Origin: Acidocella sp.
Lineage (GTDB): Bacteria > Pseudomonadota > Alphaproteobacteria > Acetobacterales > Acetobacteraceae
Length of the DNA stretch: 14,555 bases
Direction: 5' to 3'
NCBI GenBank assembly: GCA_029077775.1
Contig: JAQNCU010000030.1
Location: 1 to 14,555 of the forward strand
The notes under the pieces are model-generated. The model was not told where the DNA came from. It did no database searches and saw only the letters and a program-made list of their open reading frames with translations. Both the position numbers and the translations under genes were made by a program. Positions 1-6,374 of this stretch are shown here, piece after piece (the stretch's first letter is position 1; the number at the start of each line of letters is the position of its first letter).

Positions 1-1411
1 GATCATATTCAGAACCGACGCCAAAGGTGGGCAATTTGTCATGGCCGAAGCGCGTAATTTTTTCGGTTACTACGCCCAGCAACAAATCAGTCAGGTGCCC
101 GGTGCCAAAGCGCTGGCCGGTGCGGAGTATGGCTGACATGGCCTTGCGTGCGGCGGTGGTAGCGTCCCAGGTCTCCGCCGGTGTCAGGCAGCTATCGCAA
201 TTGCCGCAGGGTGTGGCCATGGTCTCACCGAAATGCGCGAGGATCGCCTGCCTACGGCAGGAGACCGTCTCACACACGCCGAGCAGCGCGTTTAACTTTC
301 CATGCTCGATCTGCTTGATTTGAGCGGGTGAGGCGCTCTGGTCGATCATCTGCCGTCGCAACACCAGATCTTGCATGCCGTAAAGCAATAAAGTCTCGGC
401 GGGCAGGCCATCGCGTCCGGCGCGTCCGGTCTCTTGGTAGTAGGCTTCCAGGCTACCGGGCAGATCGACATGGACAACAAAGCGGATGTCCGGCTTATCG
501 ATCCCCATACCAAAAGCGACGGTAGCGACCAGCACGAGACCGTCTTCGGCGAGAAAAATATCCTGGTGATGCGAACGTAAAGCAGGGTCGAGCTTTGCAT
601 GGTAGGGCAGAGCCTTTATCCCGTTGGCGCTGAGAAAGGCGGCAACCCCCTCGACTGTCGCGCGGGACAGGCAATACACAATACCGCTCTCATTCGGGCG
701 GGTCTTCAGGAACGCCAGCAACTGGCGTTGGGGGCTGGCTTTCGGCGCTATGGTATAACGGATATTCGGGCGGTCAAAGCTCGCCAGGAACATCCGCGCA
801 TCGTCCAGACAAAGCCGATGGCGAATATCTTCGCGTGACTGCATATCCGCCGTGGCCGTAAGCGCGATGCGGGGAACACCGGGAAAGCGGCGCCCGAGTT
901 CGGCCAGTTGGAGATATTCCGGCCTGAAATCATGCCCCCATTGGCTCACGCAATGGGCTTCATCAAAGGCGAAAAGTGCGATTTGCAGGCCGTCCAACAT
1001 CTCCAGAAAATCCGGCATCATCAGGCGTTCCGGTGCCGCATATAACAGGTCGAGCCGACCAGCCCGCAGGTCGTTGCGTACCTGGGCACGCTCAGGCGCA
1101 CTCAGGCTGGAATTCATCGCCGCCGCGTTCACGCCCAGCTGCCGCAGTGCCGCGACCTGGTTGCGCATCAGCGCGATTAATGGTGACACAACAATGCCGA
1201 CACCCGGGCGGCAGAGCGAGGGGAGCTGATAGCAAAGCGATTTGCCACCGCCAGTCGGCATCAGCACAATCGCGTCGCCGCCGTCGATCACGTGGGAAAT
1301 GATCTCAGCCTGTTCACCCCGGTAGCCGTGCAGCCCGAAGACCCGACGCAGGGTCGTATCTGGGTCACTGGTGACCTCAACCGATGTGGCGATGGCGCGT
1401 GCGATTTGCAT
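1..1411 (-). CDS. recQ: ATP-dependent DNA helicase RecQ (C-terminus beyond the left edge)
   Basis: Superfamily 2 3'-5' DNA helicase used in recombinational repair and replication-fork processing. I translated the minus strand by hand: 470 codons are open from the ATG to the window edge in one frame. Visible motifs are Walker A MPTGGGKS (residues 51-58), the DEAH box (150-153) followed by the RecQ-type C-x-S-Q-W-G-H-D aromatic-rich loop, the motif VI sequence QETGRAGRDG (326-335), and the zinc-binding cysteines C385, C402, C405 and C408 (the last three as CGNCDSC). The winged-helix domain has begun at the left edge; the rest of it and any HRDC domain lie outside. The start is fixed by an in-frame TAG at 1421-1423, four codons upstream of the ATG at 1409-1411. 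No clear Shine-Dalgarno sequence precedes it. It is transcribed divergently from the hisD-like gene. Family assignment is very secure. Confidence 0.96.
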   Translation of the reverse strand, partial: MQIARAIATSVEVTSDPDTTLRRVFGLHGYRGEQAEIISHVIDGGDAIVLMPTGGGKSLCYQLPSLCRPGVGIVVSPLIALMRNQVAALRQLGVNAAAMNSSLSAPERAQVRNDLRAGRLDLLYAAPERLMMPDFLEMLDGLQIALFAFDEAHCVSQWGHDFRPEYLQLAELGRRFPGVPRIALTATADMQSREDIRHRLCLDDARMFLASFDRPNIRYTIAPKASPQRQLLAFLKTRPNESGIVYCLSRATVEGVAAFLSANGIKALPYHAKLDPALRSHHQDIFLAEDGLVLVATVAFGMGIDKPDIRFVVHVDLPGSLEAYYQETGRAGRDGLPAETLLLYGMQDLVLRRQMIDQSASPAQIKQIEHGKLNALLGVCETVSCRRQAILAHFGETMATPCGNCDSCLTPAETWDATTAARKAMSAILRTGQRFGTGHLTDLLLGVVTEKITRFGHDKLPTFGVGSEYD

Positions 1412-1494
1412 TATACGTGTCTACGGTGTCGCGTGGAGCCGGGGCAACCGGGCAGACCGCAGATACTTTAAGCTCGACTCAGCCTTGTGTTTTG

Positions 1495-1512
1495 CCCCAG
1501 AATTATTTGGGG
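1495..1512. repeat. Inverted repeat upstream of the hisD-like promoter
   Basis: CCCCA and TGGGG arms flank an AT-rich centre. The match extends to seven pairs if one G-T pair is allowed. It lies just upstream of the proposed -35 element at 1515 and within the 168-base divergent spacer between recQ and the hisD-like gene. Its position suits an operator for a dimeric regulator of either gene, but no regulator gene is in the window. It could also be chance. Confidence 0.3.
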
Positions 1513-1514
1513 GT

Positions 1515-1542
1515 GTTACACGCAAATCCCAGATTTTATAAT
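1515..1542 (+). promoter_or_regulatory. Sigma70-like promoter for the hisD-like/SDR/kinase unit
   Basis: A perfect TATAAT -10 hexamer at 1537-1542 is preceded, at 16 bases spacing, by GTTACA (1515-1520), which matches four of six bases of the TTGACA consensus. Transcription would start near 1549, giving a leader of about 30 bases before the ATG at 1580. It is the only convincing promoter in the divergent spacer on this strand. Confidence 0.55.
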
Positions 1543-1566
1543 GCAATAGCTACGAGTCGCGACCAC

Positions 1567-1571
1567 AAGGA
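1567..1571 (+). promoter_or_regulatory. Ribosome binding site that decides the hisD-like start
   Basis: AAGGA lies 8 bases upstream of the ATG at 1580, which is good spacing. It overlaps the alternative in-frame ATG at 1571, so it cannot serve that codon. This favours 1580 as the true start, shortening the protein by three residues. Confidence 0.6.
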
Positions 1572-1579
1572 TGAGCGCT

Positions 1580-2923
1580 ATGCCAGATGATTTTCAGCCT
1601 ATTGGTCACGCGGTAACCTTTCATGACCTGCGTTGCCAGGATGTTATCCCCGCCGCGCTACTGGCCCGGACCGAGGCCGATATGTCCAGTTTTATGGACG
1701 CAGTGAAGCCGATTATCGAGGCAGTACGAGATAAGGGTGATGCCGCTTTGCATCGCTTTGCTCGTGATCTTGATAACGTCAGTTCGCTGATGCCGTCGCT
1801 GCGCGTGACCGAGGCTGAGTTCGCTTCGGCTATTGCGGCTATGGAGCCGCAAATGATCGAGACGCTAAAATTCGCCATTGACAATATAAGGCGGTTTCAC
1901 GAAGCCCAAAAACCTGAAGAGATGTGGATGAAGGAAATTCGCCCCGGGGTTTGGGTGGGCGACCGTACGGTGCCGATCGAGTCTGTGGCGTGTTACGTCC
2001 CACGCGGCAAAGGTGCGTTTCCGAGTGTTGTTAACATGACGGCAATCCCGGCCGTTGTCGCTGGTGTCAAGCGGCCGATCATCATCACACCTCCTGGGCC
2101 GGATGGTCTGGTCGATGCCGGTACGCTGGCGGCGGCGCAGTTGGCGGGGATTACCGAGGTTTACAAAAGTGGCGGGGCGCAGGCCGTGGCGGCGGTGGCT
2201 TTCGGGACTGAGACGGTTCCGAAATGCCAAAAAATCGTCGGGCCTGGTAGCCTTTATGTTGTGGCGGCCAAACGCCTGCTGGCGCAAAATATTGATCCCG
2301 GAATCCCCGCCGGGCCGAGTGAGGCGATTATTCTTGCCGACCACACGGCCAATGGTGCGCTCGCCGCACTTGATCTCATCATTGAATCTGAACATGGCCC
2401 TGATTCTTCCGCCTATCTGGTAACCGAGAGTGAGGCTGTGGCTCAGGCTGCCATCGCCGCTCTGCCGGGCTATTGGGCGGCTATGGAGCCAAAGCGTGCG
2501 GCGTTCTCGCGCGCTGTGCTTACCGGCCCGCATGGTGGGGTTATTCTTCTGCGTGATTTCGATGCCGCGATACGGTTTACAAACGATTTTGCACCCGAAC
2601 ATCTGGAGATTTTAACCGCCGAGCCGATGGCGACATTGGGCAGGATTACGAATGCGGGTGAAATATTGCTCGGTAAATACACCCCGGTGACGATGGGCAA
2701 TTATCTGTTGGGGCCGAACGCCGTACTGCCGACAAACGGCGCCGCGCGGACGATTTCACCGCTTTCGGTGTTTGATTTCATGAAACGCATTTCGGTGGCC
2801 CATGTGACCGCGCCAGCCTACGCTGGGATGGCAGCGCATGCCGAACGCTTCGCGCGATATGAAGGGTTTGACGGCCACGCCCGCGCGGTATCCGGCCTGC
2901 GCACCCGCCTGCTCTCAACATAG
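1580..2923 (+). CDS. Histidinol dehydrogenase-family protein, probably a paralogue with another substrate
   Basis: Zn- and NAD-dependent alcohol-to-acid dehydrogenase fold; 447 residues, slightly longer than the roughly 430 usual for HisD. Conserved family blocks include GGAQAVAAVAFGTE (about 198-211), PAGPSE (243-248, with S247 matching E. coli S237), EHGPDS (271-276) and APEHL (338-342), which holds the catalytic pair E340/H341. E428 and H433 match E. coli E414 and zinc ligand H419. The odd points come from comparison with E. coli HisD from memory: zinc ligand Q259 becomes E269, zinc ligand D360 becomes N374, and the substrate-contacting H367 becomes A381. H272 (E. coli H262) is kept. Such changes, and the absence of other his genes, argue against a role in histidine synthesis. 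HisD homologues with other substrates are known, for example HpsN, the dihydroxypropanesulfonate 3-dehydrogenase. Automated pipelines will probably call it hisD. The SDR gene follows after 3 bases. Family assignment is secure; the substrate is unknown. Confidence 0.9.
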   Translation: MPDDFQPIGHAVTFHDLRCQDVIPAALLARTEADMSSFMDAVKPIIEAVRDKGDAALHRFARDLDNVSSLMPSLRVTEAEFASAIAAMEPQMIETLKFAIDNIRRFHEAQKPEEMWMKEIRPGVWVGDRTVPIESVACYVPRGKGAFPSVVNMTAIPAVVAGVKRPIIITPPGPDGLVDAGTLAAAQLAGITEVYKSGGAQAVAAVAFGTETVPKCQKIVGPGSLYVVAAKRLLAQNIDPGIPAGPSEAIILADHTANGALAALDLIIESEHGPDSSAYLVTESEAVAQAAIAALPGYWAAMEPKRAAFSRAVLTGPHGGVILLRDFDAAIRFTNDFAPEHLEILTAEPMATLGRITNAGEILLGKYTPVTMGNYLLGPNAVLPTNGAARTISPLSVFDFMKRISVAHVTAPAYAGMAAHAERFARYEGFDGHARAVSGLRTRLLST

Positions 2924-2926
2924 CTT

Positions 2927-3682
2927 ATGGAAATGTTTTCCCTGCGCGGGCGTTGCGCCATGATCACGGGTGCGGGGCGTGGCATCGGCCGCGCCATTGC
3001 TGGCGCCATGGCGCGGGCTGGCGCGCATGTTATTTTGAGCGGCCGTACCTCTGCGCCACTGAATGATGCCGCGGAGATTTTAAACCAATCGGGGTACACG
3101 GCATCGGCACTGGTTATGGATGTCGCTTCCCCCGCCGCCATCGAGGCTGGCTTTGTTCGCCTCTCCGGGCTCACCGACCGCCTGGACATTCTGGTGAACA
3201 ATGCTGGTATTGAGGAGATTTGCCCATCGGTTGACGTTGATGAGGCGCGGTGGGACCGGATACTTGGCACCAATCTGAAAGGCGCGTTTTTCTGCGCGCG
3301 TCAGGCGGCGCGGATCATGGGGCAGGGCGGGTCGATTCTGAACATCTGTTCCCTGACCTCCGAGGTCGGGATTCCAACCGCTGTTCCCTATGGCGCGGCC
3401 AAAACTGGGCTGGCGGGGGTCACGCGCGCGCTCGCCGCTGAATGGGCGCCACGCGGGATCCGCGTCAACGGTATCGGACCCGGATATTTTCGAACCGCGA
3501 TGACAGAAGGCTTTTATGCCGACGAAGATTGGTGCCAGACCATGCTGGGTAAAATACCAATGCGCCGGTTTGGTGAGTTGGCCGAGCTTGAAGGTGCCGC
3601 TGTATTTCTTTGTTCCCCGGCGGCGTCATACATTACCGGGCAGATTTTATATATCGATGGCGGCTTTCTTGCCTCGATCTGA
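2927..3682 (+). CDS. SDR-family NAD(P)-dependent oxidoreductase
   Basis: Classical short-chain dehydrogenase/reductase of 251 residues, the normal length. A cytosolic Rossmann-fold enzyme interconverting an alcohol and a ketone. The cofactor-binding TGAGRGIG lies at 14-21, D65 sits in the adenine-binding position, NNAG is at 91-94, and the catalytic tetrad is N116, S142, Y155, K159 (YxxxK). The second strand ends in G39-R40 with no acidic residue, which leans towards NADP(H) but does not settle it. The family-typical close, a YITGQ segment followed by DGG, is near the C-terminus. The ATG lies 3 bases after the hisD-like stop with no good ribosome site of its own, so translation is probably coupled; a second ATG at 2933 is possible. 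Placement between a HisD-like dehydrogenase and a kinase suggests it acts on the same compound. Similarity to FabG-type reductases is generic, so fatty-acid synthesis should not be assumed. Confidence 0.93.
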   Translation: MEMFSLRGRCAMITGAGRGIGRAIAGAMARAGAHVILSGRTSAPLNDAAEILNQSGYTASALVMDVASPAAIEAGFVRLSGLTDRLDILVNNAGIEEICPSVDVDEARWDRILGTNLKGAFFCARQAARIMGQGGSILNICSLTSEVGIPTAVPYGAAKTGLAGVTRALAAEWAPRGIRVNGIGPGYFRTAMTEGFYADEDWCQTMLGKIPMRRFGELAELEGAAVFLCSPAASYITGQILYIDGGFLASI

Positions 3683-4973
3683 TGAGGCGGTAAGCCATAC
3701 TGCCGCAATACGGGAATTGGTTCGTAAAGGTGAGACGAATGAGGCGTGTGTGGCGCTAAGTGCGATGATTGCAAAGTTATTCGATCTTGATGTGTTGGAC
3801 CTTGTGATCAATGCCGACTTGTACAGCCTGAATTCACTGAACGGCAGTTTCCGCGCGGAGACAGAAAAATACGTCTTCAAGTTCCACCAGGAGGAAGGCG
3901 AGGAAGCGATGGCCGGGGAGTATTATCGTGCGGGGTTGCTCGCCGATGCCGGTCTGCCGGTTGATATGCCGGTTTATGTCTCGGCTCTGCCTGGTGAGCA
4001 GATTTTGCTCTATCGGTATCGCAGCGATCAACGATTTGCAGACATTTTGCGAGATCTTGAATACGATGATAACCAAGTAGAACACGGGAAGGCGGTTCAG
4101 GCCGAGATGGACCTGAACAGAAGGCTTCTCGATATTTATTGCCGCGATCTGCATTCGATCACCGCAGCACAATCTGTTGCAGAGCCAATCCACCAGTTGT
4201 TTCATGCACGGCTGGTCACACGAACAAAGAACAGCTTTCCGGGTGGTCGGTACAAGGAATATTATGTCGGGCAGGCTGTGTCGCTGGCGGGTGTCACACT
4301 TGGGTGGGATAATTTTGCCACCCGTAAGTTCGTGATCAACGGCATTCGCTATCGCGACACGATCGATGAATTGTTCACGGCAGCACAAGCTCGATTGGCG
4401 CCGCACGCGCTTTCCGATGCGGGTGGCGTGGTGGCTCATGGAGACGCCCATAACGCCAATATATGGTATCATCGAGTGGCTGGAAACGTGGAACTCCAGC
4501 TCTTTGACCCCGCTTTCGCCGGCGCGCATGTCCCGTCTTTACTGGCCGAGATAAAAGCCACATTCCATAATATTTTGGCGCATCCGTTTTGGCTCTACGA
4601 CCCTGTGACAGCCGCCGGGCGTTTTAGCGCAGACGTAACTGTCAGCGGCAACGAGATTTGCATCGATACGGATTGGAAATTGAGCGCCATCCGGCAGGAT
4701 TTACTGACTGCGAAGGCAGAATATTTTTGGCGACCTTGGCTTGCAACCCTGGCTCAGCATGGTTTTCTATCATCCGACTGGCGGCACGTGATCCGGCTCT
4801 CGTTGTTTTTATGCCCGGTCTTGGTCATGAATTTACGAGCCGGAGCGACCCGCCACAACCAGGTATCATCAACGATCGGTTTCGCTTGCGCGATGATGGT
4901 GGGTAGTGAACCTGAGGGCGAAGATTTTATCTCCCGTTTTCTCGATATGATCGACCCACGGCTCTATCAATGA
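3657..4973 (+). CDS. Phosphotransferase of the APH/choline kinase fold
   Basis: Protein-kinase-like small-molecule kinase of 438 residues from this start. A nucleotide-binding N-lobe is seen as LNGSF (61-65) followed by K75 in VFKF, the expected ATP-contacting lysine. The catalytic loop HGDAHNAN (261-268) gives H261, D263 and N268, the Brenner-type HGDxxxxN motif, and DPAFAG (284-289) supplies the metal-binding aspartate D284. The C-terminal 130 residues (about 310-438) are extra helical sequence I do not recognise. No signal peptide or membrane segment is seen. The ATG at 3657 overlaps the SDR end by 26 bases in another frame. The open frame extends further upstream inside the SDR gene, and a TTG at 3669 is an alternative; none has a strong ribosome site. 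Base composition is lower in GC than most neighbours: two 60-base lines counted by hand gave 47 and 45 percent, against 62 percent in a ppc line. Operon position suggests phosphorylation of a metabolite handled by the two dehydrogenases, not antibiotic resistance. Confidence 0.82.
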   Translation: MAAFLPRSDEAVSHTAAIRELVRKGETNEACVALSAMIAKLFDLDVLDLVINADLYSLNSLNGSFRAETEKYVFKFHQEEGEEAMAGEYYRAGLLADAGLPVDMPVYVSALPGEQILLYRYRSDQRFADILRDLEYDDNQVEHGKAVQAEMDLNRRLLDIYCRDLHSITAAQSVAEPIHQLFHARLVTRTKNSFPGGRYKEYYVGQAVSLAGVTLGWDNFATRKFVINGIRYRDTIDELFTAAQARLAPHALSDAGGVVAHGDAHNANIWYHRVAGNVELQLFDPAFAGAHVPSLLAEIKATFHNILAHPFWLYDPVTAAGRFSADVTVSGNEICIDTDWKLSAIRQDLLTAKAEYFWRPWLATLAQHGFLSSDWRHVIRLSLFLCPVLVMNLRAGATRHNQVSSTIGFACAMMVGSEPEGEDFISRFLDMIDPRLYQ

Positions 4974-4979
4974 CCGCGA

Positions 4980-5012
4980 TGCCTGGGTTATATTTTTAAG
5001 TTTACTCAGGCA
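4980..5012 (+). terminator. Possible terminator after the hisD-like/SDR/kinase unit
   Basis: TGCCTGGG and CTCAGGCA form an eight-pair stem with one G-T pair around a 17-base AT-rich loop, starting 6 bases after the kinase stop codon. What follows is T-rich but not a clean T run, so this is a weak intrinsic terminator at best. Confidence 0.4.
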
Positions 5013-5170
5013 GATTTATTGATTACATCCAAACCCTAAATCATGCTGATAATAGATTATGTGAGTTGCACGGAAATGCTATTTGAGTGTTCAAGAGCTC
5101 TGAAATGCATTGTCCGTCTACTTAAGCGATGCTTTGAATAGGTCGAAAATTACTCAAAACCTAGTGATGG
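5013..5170. other. AT-rich non-coding spacer
   Basis: No convincing gene, RNA or promoter is visible between the possible terminator and the cytochrome signal-peptide start. A hand count of 5041-5100 gives 23 G or C in 60 bases (38 percent), far below the coding regions. It must hold the promoter for the cytochrome gene if that is transcribed on its own, but I see no clear -35/-10 pair. Confidence 0.5.
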
Positions 5171-5293
5171 ATGATGGGAATTGGTCCGCCGAATATCTTG
5201 GTTCTAGCCATTTTGGTTCTGAGCATGTCTGCCGGGGCTGTCATCGCTCGTGATCGGCAACAAAATCTGACCGACGGCTTTTCCTGGGCCTAG
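5171..5293 (+). pseudogene. Severed signal-peptide segment of the diheme cytochrome c gene
   Basis: From the ATG at 5171 (or the adjacent in-frame ATG at 5174) 40 codons are open and then meet TAG at 5291-5293. Residues 8-26 are a hydrophobic run (NILVLAILVLSMSAGAVIA) followed by charged RDR, which is what a Sec signal peptide or membrane anchor looks like, although the n-region lacks a positive charge. The frame is identical to that of the cytochrome reading frame beginning at 5348, and no other stop lies between 5294 and 5348. An in-frame TGA at 5165-5167 limits the start upstream. I read this as the original 5' end of the cytochrome gene, now cut off by a nonsense codon at position 41. Readthrough or a sequencing error are alternatives. 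Confidence 0.7.
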
Positions 5294-5347
5294 CCATCTG
5301 GCCCGCAAACGGCTTTTGGGCAGGCGATTGGTCCTGGCCCCTTCCAA

Positions 5348-6184
5348 ATGCCGGGAAGCTCCATGATTTTAACCGCGGCGCAGGTTGAGCAAACCGATGC
5401 ACCAATCGACTGGTTCCCAAACGACCATCCTCGCGTTCCCGCCATTGTTGGTGGACCTCTATCAGGCAATGAAATTCCCTGCGCCGAGTGTCACGCGTTA
5501 AATGGTGCTGGTTATCCAGGATCGGCGGATCTTGCCGGATTGCCCGCTACCTACATCGTCCAGCAGGTTATGGCGTTCCGTGCGGGCACACGGCATTCTG
5601 CGATGGCGGACCAGCCGGATACGACGGAGATGATCATGGTGGCCCAAGCCGTGACGCCTCGGCAACTTCACGATGCGGCAGACTATTTCGCAAAACTACC
5701 CCGCAAAAACTGGGTGCGTGTGATCGAGACGGCGACGGTACCGCGGACGATTCCGGATAAATATGGCTGGCTTGACCCGGCACCGGGTGGCGGAACCGAA
5801 CCAATTGGTAATCGGGTCGTCGAGTTATCCGACGACATCCGCCGTGCTTTCCTGGGTGATGATCACGTCGTGCTGACCGATTACGCGCCGCCCGGCGCCG
5901 TTGCGCGCGGCAGGCCGATTGTTACGACAGGCGGCGGGAACGGCGTCCCATGCGCCGCCTGTCACGGGGTTTGGCTTCAGGGAACGATGACGGTACCACC
6001 CTTGGCGGGTCGTCCTGCTGGCTACATAGCCCGGACGATGTGGGATATCCGCGTCGGTGCACGTGGAGGACCTTCGGTTGCAATAATGCGAGCCCAGGTG
6101 GGGAGGTTAAGCCCGTCGGAAATTCGCGATGTAGCGGCATATCTTGCCTCCCTCAACGCAAATGCGCCGACGCCAAAAAAGTGA
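5348..6184 (+). CDS. Diheme c-type cytochrome, heme-bearing part (gene broken upstream by TAG)
   Basis: Electron-transfer protein with two cytochrome c domains of similar build. CAECH at 45-49 and CAACH at 202-206 are the two heme attachment sites. Each domain has a LAGLPATYI or LAGRPAGYI block about 15 residues after its heme site, then a segment beginning RAG or RVGARGGP, then an x-DAADYFAKL or RDVAAYLASL helix. This repeat shows an internal duplication. The 278-residue frame from the ATG at 5348 has no signal peptide. Such a protein would stay in the cytoplasm and could not receive covalent heme, because heme attachment occurs in the periplasm. The missing signal lies in frame upstream at 5171-5293, behind a TAG. 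Sequence between the TAG and 5348 (reading PSGPQTAFGQ and on) still looks like the normal family N-terminus, so 5348 is unlikely to be a natural start. The full gene would be 5171-6184, 337 codons plus stop. No oxidoreductase partner is adjacent on this strand. Confidence 0.8.
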   Translation: MPGSSMILTAAQVEQTDAPIDWFPNDHPRVPAIVGGPLSGNEIPCAECHALNGAGYPGSADLAGLPATYIVQQVMAFRAGTRHSAMADQPDTTEMIMVAQAVTPRQLHDAADYFAKLPRKNWVRVIETATVPRTIPDKYGWLDPAPGGGTEPIGNRVVELSDDIRRAFLGDDHVVLTDYAPPGAVARGRPIVTTGGGNGVPCAACHGVWLQGTMTVPPLAGRPAGYIARTMWDIRVGARGGPSVAIMRAQVGRLSPSEIRDVAAYLASLNANAPTPKK

Positions 6185-6228
6185 CATCAGGCGACATCTC
6201 CTACGCTCGGGTAGTTAATTTTCAACGT

Positions 6229-6273
6229 GTATAACAGTTTATACGGGCCTCTTTTTATCATTATAGATGGCCC
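6229..6273. repeat. Two short inverted repeats in the convergent spacer after the cytochrome gene
   Basis: GTATAA/TTATAC (6229-6244, loop of 4) is followed at once by GGGCC/GGCCC (6245-6273), whose loop contains a run of five T. Either could act in ending the cytochrome transcript. Each stem is short, so the call is tentative. Confidence 0.3.
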
Positions 6274-6340
6274 ACACCGTTATATTCGGTTAGCAAGATC
6301 GCGCGGACCATTTTAAATCTAATCGTCGATCGCTCTAAAC

Positions 6341-6373
6341 CTCGATGCGGCGATTACGTTCATCGGCATCGAG
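6341..6373 (-). terminator. Hairpin just downstream of the ydeP-like gene, probable terminator
   Basis: CTCGATGC (6341-6348) and GCATCGAG (6366-6373) pair perfectly. Inside them CGAT (6351-6354) and ATCG (6362-6365) pair after a two-base bulge, leaving a 7-base loop. The hairpin begins one base after the stop codon of the minus-strand gene (6375-6377). It lacks a strong T run on either strand, so it may be a weak or bidirectional terminator between the convergent genes, or a 3'-end stabilising structure. Confidence 0.5.
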
Positions 6374-6374
6374 C

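Noticed and set aside
1865..2602. 245-codon open frame on the minus strand opposite the hisD-like gene
   Set aside because: The plus strand encodes unmistakable HisD-family blocks here. The antisense product is rich in Arg and His with no recognisable motif, as expected of a shadow frame in GC-rich coding DNA.
3516..3656. Longer upstream start for the kinase at 3516
   Set aside because: It would overlap the SDR gene by 167 bases through its conserved C-terminal part, and the extra residues look like an out-of-frame reading of the SDR sequence.
3834..4529. 231-codon open frame on the minus strand opposite the kinase gene
   Set aside because: The plus-strand frame carries the kinase motifs HGDAHNAN and DPAFAG; the antisense frame has none and no ribosome site.
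3657..4973. Aminoglycoside resistance gene
   Set aside because: Only the general APH/choline-kinase fold is visible. Operon position with two metabolic dehydrogenases and the extra C-terminal region argue for a metabolic kinase.
5043..5141. 32-codon open frame in the AT-rich spacer
   Set aside because: No ribosome site and no recognisable composition or motif. A frame this short is expected by chance in AT-rich DNA.
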